A DNA stretch of 64,000 nucleotides from Streptomyces halstedii (GTDB lineage Bacteria > Actinomycetota > Actinomycetes > Streptomycetales > Streptomycetaceae), in assembly GCA_000720535.1 (NCBI GenBank), contig JOAZ01000023.1:1-64000 (forward strand), in the 5' to 3' direction. The notes beneath the pieces are model-generated. The model did not search any database. It saw only the letters and a program-made list of their open reading frames with translations, and was not told the DNA's origin. The position numbers and the translations under genes were made by a program. Below, in pieces: positions 29,317 through 39,459 of the stretch. Every line of letters starts with the position of its first letter. Position 1 is the first letter of the stretch.

Positions 29317-30729
29317 ATGGCCCTGTTTAGTAAGGGTGCGTCATACGAGCGCATCAGCAAGGCTGATCGTGGCGACGAAGACGGTGTCATCCGTCAAGGT
29401 GAGGACACCGCAGAGTTGGCCGAGCGGCGCGGAATCCCCCTCCAGGGGCGCCGCTTCCGGGACAACGACAAGTCAGCCACTCACGGCAAGCACCGTCCTC
29501 GGTACGAGCTCCTCATGGCAGCCGTGCAGCGCGGCGAAGTCGACGTCATCATCGTCTACATGCTCGGCCGGCTCTGGCGGAACCGGCGCGAACGGGCCGA
29601 GGGGATCGAGATCCTCCGCAAGCACGGGGTGTCCGTGCTGTGTGTCAAGGGCCCCGAGTTGGACCTTACGACGGCTGCTGGCCGCCTCCTCGCCGGCCTT
29701 CTCGGCGAGGTGGACACGTTCGAGGTCGAGCAGATGTCGGAGCGGGAGCAGCGGGAGACGCGCCAGCGCGTCGAGCGTGGCCTGCCGCCGAGCGGGCCGC
29801 GCTGTTTCGGTTACACCGCAGACGGTGCGGAGCTCGTCGAAGACGAGGCCGCCGAGGTCAAGGACTGCTTTCACGCGCTGCTCGCCGGAGCGACCCTCTC
29901 CGGCATGGCCGCCGGCCTCAACAAGCGGGGCGTCCTCAACCGCAACGGCAGACCCTGGTCATACAACGCCATCCGCGGTGTACTCCTGAACGAGCGCTAC
30001 GCAGGGCTGCGTCAGTACCGCGGCGAGCTGTACCCGGGCAAGTGGCCGGTCATCGTGGACGAGGCCATATGGCGGGAGGCGAAGCACGTCCTTGAGGACG
30101 ACAGCCGGGCGACGAGCCCGGGACCGGGCCGGCGGTGGCTGTTGTCGGGGATCGCCCGGTGCGGTGTCTGCGATGACGGGACGACCGTGACGTCCGGGTC
30201 GCGAGGCGGCCCGAAAGGTACGCGGGGGCTCACAGCACCGCTGTACCGGTGCCGGACGACGAAGCACCTGGCGCGGGGTACAGGACCGATCGACCTCACC
30301 GTCGAGGAGTACGTGATCCGGCGCCTGTCGCGCCCCGACGCCGTCGATCTCCTCGTCGACGAGACCGCACCGACGACGGAGGAGCTGTGGGCGAAGGCCG
30401 TTGCCCTGCGGTCCCGAATCATGGTTCTGACGGACGAGTTCGCGGATGACGACGATGCGGACGCCGCCGAATTCAAGGCCGCCACCCGCAGGATCAAAGC
30501 CCGGCTGGCTGACGTCGAGGCGCAGATGGCGCACCCGCAGCGAACGCGCATCCTGGTGGACATCGTGACCGCCGAACATCCCGCCAAGGCATGGAAGGAT
30601 CTGGCGCTGGACCGGCAGCGCGCGGTGGTCGGGACGCTGGCCACGGTAACGCTCCTGCCCGGCCGTCCGGGCAGGGCGCCGTTCGATCCACGTTCGGTAC
30701 GGATCGAGCCGCTCCCAGGGATGGGCTGA
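29317..30729 (+). CDS. Large serine recombinase (integrase)
   Basis: A 470-aa protein. Residues about 6-150 are the resolvase catalytic domain, with YERIS around Ser14, the expected nucleophile, and VIIVYMLGRLWRNRRERAEG. Residues 155-270 are the recombinase domain (PSGPRCFGYTADG, NGRPWSYNAIRGVLLNERYA GL). A zinc ribbon follows (SGIARCGVCDDG ... YRCRTTKH), then a coiled coil near 350-420. The gene is complete and undamaged, in contrast to its surroundings. Large serine integrases normally lie next to one end of the element they mobilise. About 630 bases downstream the chromosome resumes inside a broken radical SAM gene. It probably catalysed integration there. Confidence 0.9.
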   Translation: MALFSKGASYERISKADRGDEDGVIRQGEDTAELAERRGIPLQGRRFRDNDKSATHGKHRPRYELLMAAVQRGEVDVIIVYMLGRLWRNRRERAEGIEILRKHGVSVLCVKGPELDLTTAAGRLLAGLLGEVDTFEVEQMSEREQRETRQRVERGLPPSGPRCFGYTADGAELVEDEAAEVKDCFHALLAGATLSGMAAGLNKRGVLNRNGRPWSYNAIRGVLLNERYAGLRQYRGELYPGKWPVIVDEAIWREAKHVLEDDSRATSPGPGRRWLLSGIARCGVCDDGTTVTSGSRGGPKGTRGLTAPLYRCRTTKHLARGTGPIDLTVEEYVIRRLSRPDAVDLLVDETAPTTEELWAKAVALRSRIMVLTDEFADDDDADAAEFKAATRRIKARLADVEAQMAHPQRTRILVDIVTAEHPAKAWKDLALDRQRAVVGTLATVTLLPGRPGRAPFDPRSVRIEPLPGMG

Positions 30730-31114
30730 CCCTGCCGACGGCGCCTACGTATCTGCGGGTGGGAGGGCCGGCCACCCGGCTCCCACCAACATGATGGCCC
30801 GTCAGGACGGCAGCGCAGGTTCAGTTTCCGAGAAGCACCTCTGCGCTCATCCGTAGCCGGGACCCCGGGGGCGACCGGCGGGCCACTCGCAGTCGGCGAA
30901 GAACACGACGCCACGGGCGGCCTACGCTGACCTGAGCGTCCACGCGGAGACGCCGCGGTGAGCATCACGGGAGTCGCAGGGGCTGTCCGGGGCTCGCGGG
31001 GCGATGGTCCGCGGATTGGCTCCGCGGCGGCCTGTACGGGTCGGTGATGGACTGCCTCGACGGAGTCTTGGACGACTGGCGTGATCCTGAAATGTGGCTG
31101 CTGCTGGTGCTTCG
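30730..31114. other. No recognisable gene between integrase and the attachment end
   Basis: About 385 bases with no coherent coding signal on either strand. The stretch includes an oppositely oriented repeated CGGCG-rich region. It may hold integrase-binding or transfer functions. Confidence 0.5.
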
Positions 31115-31321
31115 TTACAGGCGCTTCGCTGTGCGGTCGCGCAGCAGTAGCCACTGACTCGTGTCGGCGCCGCCTGGGTGCGCAGCCGGTTCATGCAGCA
31201 GCACGGTGTAAGCCGTCCTCTCCGCCTCGTTCGGGGCGGCATGCTGGCCTGGCGCCTCCGGAGCCGGGAATGACTTCGTCATGCCCTTCCAGGCCCTGTC
31301 CGCGTTCGGAGTGCTGAGCAT
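31115..31321 (-). CDS. Small protein at the element end, unknown function
   Basis: A 68-aa protein: MLSTPNADRAWKGMTKSFPA, ERTAYTVLLHEPAAHPGGAD, SQWLLLRDRTAKRL. A strong GGGAGGA lies 5 bases before the ATG, so it is likely expressed. It is encoded on the strand opposite the integrase and points inward from the attachment junction. No family recognised. Confidence 0.5.
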   Translation of the reverse strand: MLSTPNADRAWKGMTKSFPAPEAPGQHAAPNEAERTAYTVLLHEPAAHPGGADTSQWLLLRDRTAKRL

Positions 31322-31344
31322 CGGTCCTCCCGGGCTCAATAGGG

Positions 31345-31581
31345 TCATGCAGTGGAGTACGAGCAGGCGTGGGTGCAGCCCCGGTACGGGTTCACGGTCC
31401 ACTCGAACGGCATCCGGGACGCGCCCGGCACCCGGTTCACGATCGAGCGGGCGCGGATCTCGTGGAAGGTGATGCCGCGGAATTCCGGGGTGTCGAACGT
31501 ACGGGTCGTCACCGCGTCCGCGGCGAACAGGGCTCCGGCCCCTGTCCGTGTGGTGTTGTCGGCCAGATTGTCCCAGCGCAT
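31345..31581 (-). pseudogene. Rv2578c-family radical SAM protein, 5' part only
   Basis: ATG 31581, with GGAGG 5 bases upstream, opens MRWDNLADNTTRTGAGALFA, FDTPEFRGITFHEIRARSIV, NRVPGASRMPFEWTVNPYRG then CTHAC. CTHAC holds the first two cysteines of the CxxxCxxC iron-sulfur motif. Family members continue with VYCFARKTH; here the sequence changes to SYSTA and a stop at 31345, so the third cysteine and about three quarters of the protein are lost. The break point fits an attachment site for the neighbouring serine integrase. Upstream lies a LexA-like box. Confidence 0.85.
31355..31372. other. Putative right attachment junction (attR/attL)
   Basis: Coding similarity to the radical SAM family stops within these bases, just after the codons for CTHAC. 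On the plus strand the segment reads AGTACGAGCAGGCGTGGG. The core dinucleotide cannot be fixed without the other end or an empty site. Confidence 0.5.
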
Positions 31582-31614
31582 GGACACCTCCTAGGTGGTA
31601 CTGCGCAGAGAATA

Positions 31615-31626
31615 GAACACTTGTTC
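31615..31626. promoter_or_regulatory. LexA/SOS-box-like operator
   Basis: GAACACTTGTTC fits GAAC-N4-GTTC, the core of the actinobacterial LexA box. It lies 34 bases upstream of the radical SAM start and about 100 bases upstream of the divergent SRPBCC gene. The mycobacterial relative Rv2578c is, from memory, part of the LexA regulon, which supports the call. Confidence 0.6.
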
Positions 31627-31727
31627 CCTTGATCGTGCGCGCCACCGGCCGGGCCCGATTTTGAGGGGCGCACCGGAGGTGGTTGGCTCAGCACCGTCCC
31701 GTACAACCGAGTGCTGGAGGAGCAGGC

Positions 31728-32171
31728 ATGGCGCAGGTCGAGGCCACGACGGAGCGGATCATCGCGGCGGACCCGGAGGCGGTGTTCGACGCGCTGGCCG
31801 ACTACAAGGAGGTCCGGGGCAAGGTCCTCCCCGGGCAGTACAGCGAGTACGAGGTCCGCGAGGGCGGCGACGGCGAGGGCACCCTCGTGCACTGGAAGCT
31901 CCAGGCCACCAGCAAGCGGGTCCGCGACTGCCTGCTGGAGGTCACCGAACCCACGGACGGGCAGCTGGTCGAGAAGGACCGCAACTCCTCGATGGTCACC
32001 ACCTGGATCGTCACCCCGGCCGGCGAGGGCAGGTCCAAGGCGGTCGTCACCACCGTCTGGGACGGCGCCGGAGGCATCGGCGGGTTCTTCGAGAGGACCT
32101 TCGCGCCCAAGGGCCTCGCCCGCATCCACGACGAGCTGCTGGCGAACCTCGCCGCCGAGGTCGAGAAGTAG
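31728..32171 (+). CDS. SRPBCC (START-like) family protein
   Basis: A 147-aa protein starting MAQVEATTERIIAADPEAVF, with GGAGGAG 6 bases before the ATG; an in-frame start at 31683 lacks this signal. Strands and helices follow the SRPBCC/polyketide-cyclase-like pattern: DALADYKEVRGKVLP, VREGGDGEGTLVHWKLQAT, LVEKDRNSSMVTTWIVTPAG and a long C-terminal helix (KGLARIHDELLANLAAEVEK). These proteins bind hydrophobic ligands in a central cavity; the ligand is unknown. It is divergent from the interrupted radical SAM gene and shares its intergenic region. Confidence 0.85.
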   Translation: MAQVEATTERIIAADPEAVFDALADYKEVRGKVLPGQYSEYEVREGGDGEGTLVHWKLQATSKRVRDCLLEVTEPTDGQLVEKDRNSSMVTTWIVTPAGEGRSKAVVTTVWDGAGGIGGFFERTFAPKGLARIHDELLANLAAEVEK

Positions 32172-32223
32172 GTCACCCCCGGATTCCGTACGGGAATCAA
32201 GTCATGTGCTGACACTGCGGGTT

Positions 32224-32272
32224 CGCGACCGGCCTCACCGGAACGAGTGGTTTTCCGGAACGGCCGGTCGCG
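32224..32272 (+). terminator. Hairpin between SRPBCC and MFS genes
   Basis: An 11-bp stem (CGCGACCGGCC / GGCCGGTCGCG) encloses a smaller CCGGAA/TTCCGG stem. It is a likely terminator for the SRPBCC gene. Confidence 0.6.
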
Positions 32273-32400
32273 TGCCGTAACACCTCCCACCGGCGCATAC
32301 GCCCTCCGCGCGCGCCGCCCGCAGACCCGGTCGCGTTTGCCCCGCCTTACCGCCTGATGCGACAAATGGGCGGCGCAGGAGCGGACGAGGGGAGCGTCAG

Positions 32401-34938
32401 GTGGTGGGTGGGATCACTCTGCTGAAGGACGAACCGGACGGGCCCGGGTGCGGGGGCCACGGACCGGGCGGCGAGGGAGGCGGGCCGGGCGGGCCCCCGG
32501 AGAGAGGCGGCCTGGCGGACGAACTCCTCGGAGGGACCCGCGACGCGCCGACCGTGCCCGTCGCCGTCCCTCCCGGGCCGCCGGACGGCGCTCCCGCCGG
32601 GACCCCGGACGGCGAGTTCAGCCCGCGCCGGGTCCGCCTGGTCTTCCTCGGCCTGATGCTCACCCTGCTGCTGGCCGCGCTCGACCAGATGATCGTCGCC
32701 ACCGCCCTGCCGAAGATCGTCGGCGAGCTGCACGGCCTGGACAAGATGTCCTGGGCGGTCACCGCCTATCTGCTGGCCTCCACCATCGGGCTGCCGCTCT
32801 ACGGCAAGCTCGGGGACCTCTTCGGCCGCAAGGGCGTCTTCCAGTTCGCGATCGTCGTCTTCGTCATCGGTTCGGCACTCGCCGGCTGGTCGCGCACCAT
32901 GGACGAGCTCATCGCCTTCCGCGCCGTCCAGGGCATCGGCGGCGGCGGGCTCATGATCGGGGTGCAGGCGATCATCGCCGACATCGTCCCCTCCCGGGAA
33001 CGCGGCCGGTACATGGGTCTCATCGGGGCCGTGTTCGGCCTCGCCTCGGTCGCCGGTCCGCTGCTCGGCGGCTTCTTCACCGACCACGTCTCCTGGCGCT
33101 GGTGCTTCTACGTCAACGTGCCCTTCGGCCTGGTCACCCTCGCCGTCATCGCCGTCGTCCTGAAACTCCCCAGACCGGCCGTCCGGCCCCGCCTCGACGT
33201 CCTGGGCGCGCTGCTCCTCGCCGTCGCCTCCACCTGCCTGGTGCTGCTCACCAGCTGGGGCGGCACGGAGTACGCGTGGGGCTCGCGCACCATCCTGGGG
33301 CTGGCCGCCGGGGCCGTCGGAACGGCCCTGCTCTTCCTCGTCGTCGAGCACCGGGCGGCCGAACCCGTCATCCCGCTGCGGCTGTTCCGCGACTCGGTCT
33401 TCAACGTCACCTCACTCGTGGGCGCCGTCGTCGGGGTCGCGCTGTTCGGCGCGGCCAGCTACCTGCCGACCTACCTCCAGATGGTCGAGGGCGTCTCGGC
33501 CACCGAGTCGGGGCTGCTCATGCTCCCGATGATGGGCGGGATCGTCGTCGCTTCCGTCGTCTCGGGGCAACTGGTCTCCCGTACGGGCCGCTACCGCGTC
33601 TTCCCGCTGATCGGCGGTGCCGTCTCGGCCGTCGGCATGTGGCTGCTCTCCTTCCTGGACACCGACACCACCCCGCTGGAGTACGGCGTCTGGCAGGCGG
33701 TCCTCGGCCTCGGGATCGGCCTCGGGATGTCCGTCCTCGTGCTGGCCGTCCAGAACTCCGTACGCCCCTCGGACCTCGGCACCGCCACCAGCGCCCACAA
33801 CTACTTCCGGCAGATCGGCGGCAGCGTCGGCGCCGCCGTCTTCGGCACCCTGTTCGCGGGCCGGCTCGCGGACGCGCTCGGGGTGCGGCTCCCGTCCGGG
33901 GCCGACCTGCCCGACCCGGCGTCGATCACCCCGCAGGCCGTCCACTCCATGGAACCCGCGCTGCGCGACGCCTACATCCAGGCGTACGCCGACGCCATGC
34001 CCCGGATCTTCCTCTACCTCGTGCCGGTGCTCCTGCTCGGCCTGTTGCTCGCCTTCTTCCTCAAGGAGAAACCGCTGGTGTCCCACCACACCCCCGCCCC
34101 GGCCGCGGAACCCGCCGCGCCCCCCGCCCCGATCCCCCCGGCCCGCACCGACCCCGGCCCGCCGCAGCCGGTCCCGCCGCCCGGCGTCCCGGTCAGCGGC
34201 CGCGTCCAGCACTCCGACGGGACGAACGTGGGCCGGGCCGCGCTCACCCTCATCGACGGGCTCGGCCGGCAGGTCGGACGGGGCGCCAGCGGCGACGACG
34301 GACGGTACGCGCTGAGCGTGCCCGGTTCCGGTTCCTATGTGCTGATCGCCGCGGCCGGGGGTCACCAGCCGCAGGCCGTCAGCGTCACCGTGGGGGAGCG
34401 GCCGGTCGACCTCCAAGTGGTGCTCGGCGGGGCGGGGCGGCTCGCGGGGGCGGTCCTCACCCCCGACGGCACCCCGGTCCGCGACGCCGCGGTGACCCTC
34501 ACCGACGTACGCGGCGAGGTCGTCGCCACCACCCGTACCGGGTACGAAGGCGGCTATGTGATCGGCGAGCTGGTGGCCGGCGAGTACACCCTGGCGGCCA
34601 GCGCGCCCGCCTTCCGCCCGGCCGCGCTGCCGGTCAGCGTGCAGCCGGCACGGGAGACCCGGCAGGACATCGAACTGGCCGGCGGCGCGGTGCTGCGCGG
34701 TGTCGTACGGGCCCCCGGCGGCCGGGTCGTCGAGGACGCCCGGGTCACCCTGCTGGACGCGGCGGGCAACGTCGTGGACACCCACACCACCGGGCCCGAC
34801 GGGTCGTTCCGCTTCGTCGATCTGTCGACCGGCGAATACACCGTGATCGCGGCCGGATACCCGCCGGTCGCCACGGTCCTCCAGGTGCCCGGGGGCGGCC
34901 GCACCGAACGTGACATCCAGCTGGGGCACGAGGACTGA
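32401..34938 (+). CDS. DHA2-type MFS transporter fused to carboxypeptidase-regulatory-like repeats
   Basis: An 845-aa protein with tandem GTG starts at 32401/32404, after GGGGAG. After a Gly/Pro-rich leader of about 75 residues comes a 14-helix drug:H+ antiporter: [20 protein letters not shown] with the DHA2 D residue, motif [12 protein letters not shown] around residue 140, and motif C-like [11 protein letters not shown]. The last helix ends near 555 ([16 protein letters not shown]). A Pro-rich linker leads to three beta-sandwich repeats: [40 protein letters not shown] and [20 protein letters not shown], each with a YTLAAxAP-type end. Such repeats are usually binding or spacer modules. Following the last helix of a 14-helix transporter, they should face the cytoplasm, which is odd for this fold. 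Substrate unknown; multidrug efflux is the default. Confidence 0.9.
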   Translation: MVGGITLLKDEPDGPGCGGHGPGGEGGGPGGPPERGGLADELLGGTRDAPTVPVAVPPGPPDGAPAGTPDGEFSPRRVRLVFLGLMLTLLLAALDQMIVATALPKIVGELHGLDKMSWAVTAYLLASTIGLPLYGKLGDLFGRKGVFQFAIVVFVIGSALAGWSRTMDELIAFRAVQGIGGGGLMIGVQAIIADIVPSRERGRYMGLIGAVFGLASVAGPLLGGFFTDHVSWRWCFYVNVPFGLVTLAVIAVVLKLPRPAVRPRLDVLGALLLAVASTCLVLLTSWGGTEYAWGSRTILGLAAGAVGTALLFLVVEHRAAEPVIPLRLFRDSVFNVTSLVGAVVGVALFGAASYLPTYLQMVEGVSATESGLLMLPMMGGIVVASVVSGQLVSRTGRYRVFPLIGGAVSAVGMWLLSFLDTDTTPLEYGVWQAVLGLGIGLGMSVLVLAVQNSVRPSDLGTATSAHNYFRQIGGSVGAAVFGTLFAGRLADALGVRLPSGADLPDPASITPQAVHSMEPALRDAYIQAYADAMPRIFLYLVPVLLLGLLLAFFLKEKPLVSHHTPAPAAEPAAPPAPIPPARTDPGPPQPVPPPGVPVSGRVQHSDGTNVGRAALTLIDGLGRQVGRGASGDDGRYALSVPGSGSYVLIAAAGGHQPQAVSVTVGERPVDLQVVLGGAGRLAGAVLTPDGTPVRDAAVTLTDVRGEVVATTRTGYEGGYVIGELVAGEYTLAASAPAFRPAALPVSVQPARETRQDIELAGGAVLRGVVRAPGGRVVEDARVTLLDAAGNVVDTHTTGPDGSFRFVDLSTGEYTVIAAGYPPVATVLQVPGGGRTERDIQLGHED

Positions 34939-34980
34939 GCCCCGGGCGACGGGGGCACGGGTCCCGCCGGGGCCCGCGCC

Positions 34981-35046
34981 CCCGCCGCGTACGCCGGTTC
35001 GGCCCGCCGCGTACGCCGGTTCGGCCCGCCGCGCACGCCGGTTCAG
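34981..35046. repeat. Three tandem copies of a 22-bp repeat
   Basis: CCCGCCGCGTACGCCGGTTC plus GG is repeated exactly at 34981 and 35003, and with two changes at 35025. The last copy runs into the 3' end of the LysR gene, so it adds to that protein's C-terminal codons. Confidence 0.85.
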
Positions 35047-35933
35047 CCCGGCGTGTCCTGGCGGACCAGCTCCATCAGGGCCTTCGCCCCCGGGCTCAGG
35101 CTCCGGGCGGGCGGCAGCACCACCACGCTCCGGTAGCCCGGCGGACGCGCACCCGCGAACTCCGCCACGCCCAGCCCGCGCGCCTCCGGCTTGCGGGAGA
35201 AGTGGTGCGGCACCACCGCGATGCCCAGCCCCTCGTGGACCAGCTCCAGCAGGCTGTGCACATCGTTGACTTCGAGGCCCACCGTGCGGCGCACCCCCGC
35301 CGCCGCGAACGCCTCGTCGGCCGCCCGCCGCGGCCCCCAGTCCGGGTGGAAGTCGATGAAGGACCGGCCGCGCAGCGCGGCCCACTCCACCCGGGTCCCG
35401 TCCGCCAGCGGGTGCCCCGGCGCGCAGAGCACGACCATCCGCTCCCGTGCGAGCGGCACCAGCTCACCCCGCCACTCCGGAGGGCTGACCGTGGCCGCGA
35501 ACGCCAGGTCCAGCCGCCCGCCGGCCACCCCCTCCAGCAGGCTGGACGTACCCTCCTGGCGCAGCCGGATCTCCATGTGCGGGTGCTCCCGGTGGAAGGC
35601 CGCCAGCAGCCGGGCCGGACTCACCCCGGCCACGCACTGCTCGACCCCCAGCGTCAGCGTGCCCCGGAGCAGCCCCCGTACGGCGTCCACCGCGTCCCGG
35701 GCCGCCCGCGCCCCCGCGAGGGTGCGTTCCGCCTCCACGAGCAGCGCCTGCCCCGCCTCGGTCAGCCGCACCGTACGCGTGGTGCGGCTGAAGAGCGGGG
35801 TCCGCAGCTCGTGCTCCAGCGCCCGCACCGAGGCGGACAGCCCGGACTGGGAGACGGCCAGCCGCTCGGCCGCGCGGGTGAAGTGCCGCTCCTCGGCGAC
35901 GGCGACGAAGTGTTCCAGCTGACGCAGTTCCAT
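35043..35933 (-). CDS. LysR-family transcriptional regulator
   Basis: A 296-aa protein of normal family length. The N-terminal winged HTH is MELRQLEHFVAVAEERHFTR, AAERLAVSQSGLSASVRALE, TPLFSRTTRTVRLTEAG. The rest is a periplasmic-binding-protein-like effector domain (LRGTLTLGVEQCVAG, GRLDLAFAAT, LGIAVVPHHF). It is divergent from an aldo/keto reductase with about 116 bases between starts, the usual arrangement for control of a neighbour. Effector unknown. Confidence 0.9.
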   Translation of the reverse strand: MELRQLEHFVAVAEERHFTRAAERLAVSQSGLSASVRALEHELRTPLFSRTTRTVRLTEAGQALLVEAERTLAGARAARDAVDAVRGLLRGTLTLGVEQCVAGVSPARLLAAFHREHPHMEIRLRQEGTSSLLEGVAGGRLDLAFAATVSPPEWRGELVPLARERMVVLCAPGHPLADGTRVEWAALRGRSFIDFHPDWGPRRAADEAFAAAGVRRTVGLEVNDVHSLLELVHEGLGIAVVPHHFSRKPEARGLGVAEFAGARPPGYRSVVVLPPARSLSPGAKALMELVRQDTPG

Positions 35934-36049
35934 GATTGAGCAATGTAGGCGATGAATCCCAGCGGAATCTCCTGTTGGACCGCTGGATCATTCTGCGCCA
36001 GGCTGGAACCCGCCACACCTGGCCCGGATCTCTCCCGTGGAGTGCTCGT

Positions 36050-37051
<1,002 letters not shown>

Positions 37052-37079
37052 ACGCGGTCGCCGGGGCCCTGGGGCCGGG

Positions 37080-37121
37080 CGTCCGCCGCCCGTTTCGGTG
37101 GGCCCCGGCGGGCGGCGGACG
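37080..37121 (+). terminator. Hairpin terminator after the aldo/keto reductase
   Basis: A perfect 13-bp stem (CGTCCGCCGCCCG / CGGGCGGCGGACG) with a 16-base loop lies 28 bases after the stop. Confidence 0.7.
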
Positions 37122-37268
37122 GCGGTACCACCGGACTGGACCAGTGACAGGCGCCGACGGCTCTGGCCCGGTGCCGCCCCGGCGCGTACCGTGATGCGGC
37201 ACGAAGATCCTCTTCCGGCCGGACGGCGGGAGGAGGGTCCCCGCGACCAGCCACAGGGACCGCTCATC

Positions 37269-38102
37269 GTGAAGATCCTCGTCAGCGCCGACATGGAGGG
37301 CGCCACCGGAGTGACCTGGCCGGCCGACGTGCTGCCCGGCACCCCGCAGTGGGAGCGGTGCCGCTCCCTGTTCACCTCCGACGTGAACGCCGCCGCCCTC
37401 GGCTTCCTCGACGGGGGCGCCGACGAGGTCCTCGTCAACGAGGCCCACTGGACGATGCGCAACCTCCTCCTGGAGCGGCTCGACGACCGCGTCCAGATGC
37501 TCACCGGCAAGCACAAGTCGCTCTCCATGGTGGAGGGCGTCCAGCACGGGGACGTGGACGGCGTGGCGTTCGTCGGCTACCACACCGGCGCCGGCACGGA
37601 GGGCGTGCTCGCCCACACCTACCTCGCCAACTCCGTCACCGGCGTCTGGCTGAACGGCGTCCGCGCGAGCGAGGGCCTGCTGAACGCCCACGTCGTCGCC
37701 GAGTACGGCGTCCCGGTCGTCCTGGTCACCGGCGACGACCTGACCTGCCGGGACGCGGAGCTGTACGCCCCGGACGCCCGCAAGGTGGCCGTGAAGGACC
37801 ACGTCTCGCGGTACGCCGCCGTGTGCCGTACCCCGGCGCGTACGGCCGCCGACATCCGGGCCGCGGCCCAGGAGGCCACCGCGCTGGCGGGCCGTGTGGC
37901 CCCGGCGCGGGGCGGCCCCTTCACGGTGGAACTTGAGTTCGACGCCGAGCATCTGGGGGCCGCCGCGACGGTGGTTCCCGGCGTGGTGCCGAGCGGTGAG
38001 CGGCGCGTGGCCTACACCAGCGCGACGATGTACGAAGGAATCCGCACGTTCAAGGCGGTGACGACGATCGTGTCGGCCGCCGTGGAGGAACAGTATGGCT
38101 GA
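37269..38102 (+). CDS. M55-family D-aminopeptidase (DppA-like)
   Basis: A 277-aa protein from GTG 37269. VKILVSADMEGATGV places Asp8 and Glu10, and NEAHWTM places His60, the same numbering as the zinc ligands of Bacillus subtilis DppA. GYHTGAGTEGVLAHTY and LNGVRASEGLLNAHVVAEYG carry the remaining ligand region. M55 enzymes release D-amino acids from peptides such as D-Ala-D-Ala. The stop overlaps the next start by 8 bases, and M20, S9 and an S66 remnant follow, so the cluster probably processes cell-wall or D-amino-acid peptides. The frame is open far upstream, inside the preceding gene; the start at VKIL matches the family. Confidence 0.9.
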   Translation: MKILVSADMEGATGVTWPADVLPGTPQWERCRSLFTSDVNAAALGFLDGGADEVLVNEAHWTMRNLLLERLDDRVQMLTGKHKSLSMVEGVQHGDVDGVAFVGYHTGAGTEGVLAHTYLANSVTGVWLNGVRASEGLLNAHVVAEYGVPVVLVTGDDLTCRDAELYAPDARKVAVKDHVSRYAAVCRTPARTAADIRAAAQEATALAGRVAPARGGPFTVELEFDAEHLGAAATVVPGVVPSGERRVAYTSATMYEGIRTFKAVTTIVSAAVEEQYG

Positions 38103-39438
38103 GGCGACGATCCCGTCCGGACCGGTCGACGACCGGGCGCTCGACGAGTCGGTCACGTTCACCTCGGACCTGATCCGGATCGACACCACCAACAGCGGTG
38201 ACGGCAGCTGCCGCGAGCGCCCGGCCGCCGAGTACGTCGCCGAGCGGCTGGCCGGCGCCGGGCTCGAACCGCTCCTGCTGGAGCGGACGCCCGGCCGGAC
38301 CAACGTGGTCGCCCGGATCCGGGGCACCGACCCGTCCGCCGACGCCCTGCTGGTCCACGGACACCTCGACGTGGTGCCCGCCGACCCCGCCGAGTGGAGC
38401 GTCCACCCCTTCTCCGGGGAGATCCGCGACGGAGTGGTGTGGGGGCGCGGCGCCGTCGACATGAAGAACATGGACGCGATGGTCCTGGCCGTCGTCCGGG
38501 CCTGGGCCCGCGCCGGCGTGCGCCCCCGCCGGGACATCGTCGTCGCCTACACGGCCGACGAGGAGGCCAGCGCCGCCGACGGCTCCGGCTTCCTCGCCGA
38601 CCGCCACCCCGAGCTGTTCGAGGGCTGCACGGAGGGCATCAGCGAGTCCGGTGCCTTCACCTTCCACGCGGGCACCGGGATGTCGCTCTACCCCATCGCG
38701 GCGGGGGAGCGCGGCACCGCCTGGCTGAAGCTGACCGCCGAGGGCCGGGCGGGCCACGGCTCGAAGGTCAACAAGGCGAACGCGGTCAGCGCGCTGGCCG
38801 CCGCCGTCGCCCGCATCGGCGCGTACGAGTGGCCGGTACGGCTCACCCCGACCGTACGGGCGGCGCTCGTCGAGATCGCCGCGCTCCACCACATAAAGGC
38901 CGACCTCGACGCGCCCGGCTTCGACGTGGACGAACTGCTGGGCAAGCTGGGCCCGGCCGCCGACCTGGTCGCGCCCACCGTCCGCAACAGCGCCAACCCG
39001 ACGATGCTGGACGCCGGTTACAAGGTCAACGTCATCCCGGGCCGGGCCACCGCGCACATCGACGGGCGGATGGTGCCCGGCGGTGAGGAGGAGTTCCACG
39101 AGACCCTGGACCGGCTCACCGGGCCGGGCGTCCACTGGGAGTTCGACCACCGCGAGATCCCGCTCCAGGCCCCGGTCGACTCGCCGACGTACGCCAGGAT
39201 GTGCGCCGCGGTCGAGCTGTTCGACCCCGGTTCGCACGCTGTTCCCTACTGCATGTCGGGCGGGACGGACGCCAAGCAGTTCTCCCGGCTCGGTATCACC
39301 GGCTACGGCTTCTCCCCGCTGAAGCTGCCCGTCGGGTTCGACTACCAGGCGCTGTTCCACGGCGTCGACGAGCGGGTCCCGGTCGACGCCCTGCACTTCG
39401 GCGTCCGGGTCCTGGACCACTTCCTGCGCACCGCCTGA
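38095..39438 (+). CDS. M20-family metallopeptidase
   Basis: A 447-aa protein starting MAEATIPSGPVDDRALDESV within the last bases of the M55 gene. Metal-site motifs are present: HGHLDVV (His88/His90/Asp92), GRGAVDMKN, TADEEAS (catalytic and bridging Glu pair), a Glu/Ser segment ISESGAF, and C-terminal CMSGGTDAKQF with a later FHGVDERV His. The dimerisation domain lies between about residues 200 and 330 (GRAGHGSKVNKANAV). Such enzymes remove acyl or aminoacyl groups from small peptides. Operon with the M55 and S9 peptidases. Confidence 0.9.
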   Translation: MAEATIPSGPVDDRALDESVTFTSDLIRIDTTNSGDGSCRERPAAEYVAERLAGAGLEPLLLERTPGRTNVVARIRGTDPSADALLVHGHLDVVPADPAEWSVHPFSGEIRDGVVWGRGAVDMKNMDAMVLAVVRAWARAGVRPRRDIVVAYTADEEASAADGSGFLADRHPELFEGCTEGISESGAFTFHAGTGMSLYPIAAGERGTAWLKLTAEGRAGHGSKVNKANAVSALAAAVARIGAYEWPVRLTPTVRAALVEIAALHHIKADLDAPGFDVDELLGKLGPAADLVAPTVRNSANPTMLDAGYKVNVIPGRATAHIDGRMVPGGEEEFHETLDRLTGPGVHWEFDHREIPLQAPVDSPTYARMCAAVELFDPGSHAVPYCMSGGTDAKQFSRLGITGYGFSPLKLPVGFDYQALFHGVDERVPVDALHFGVRVLDHFLRTA

Positions 39439-39459
39439 CCCACGAGGGGGGAACCGACC

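Larger units (their letters stand above)
1..31360. mobile_element. Integrative accessory island, right end in window
   Basis: An intact large serine recombinase (29317-30729) lies close to an abrupt break in a radical SAM gene at about 31360. Everything to its left is accessory in character: caspase-NTPase, Tn3 and Tn554-like remnants, two toxin loci, IS fragments and many broken genes. To its right the genes are ordinary Streptomyces housekeeping types and nearly all intact. The 3' half of the radical SAM gene does not appear anywhere in the window, so the left end should lie beyond position 1. That all of this came in as one element is inference. It could be several events stacked at one hotspot. 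Confidence 0.55.

Noticed and set aside
31345-31581. Intein in the Rv2578c-type gene
   Set aside because: Inteins are, I believe, known in this family, but here a stop follows five codons after CTHAC and no intein motifs are present. An integration break next to the serine recombinase fits better.
33412-35385. 657-aa minus-strand frame
   Set aside because: It lies antisense to the MFS-repeat gene and out of frame with the LysR gene, and has the composition of a high-GC shadow.
38050-39420. 456-aa minus-strand frame
   Set aside because: It is an antisense shadow of the M20 peptidase gene.
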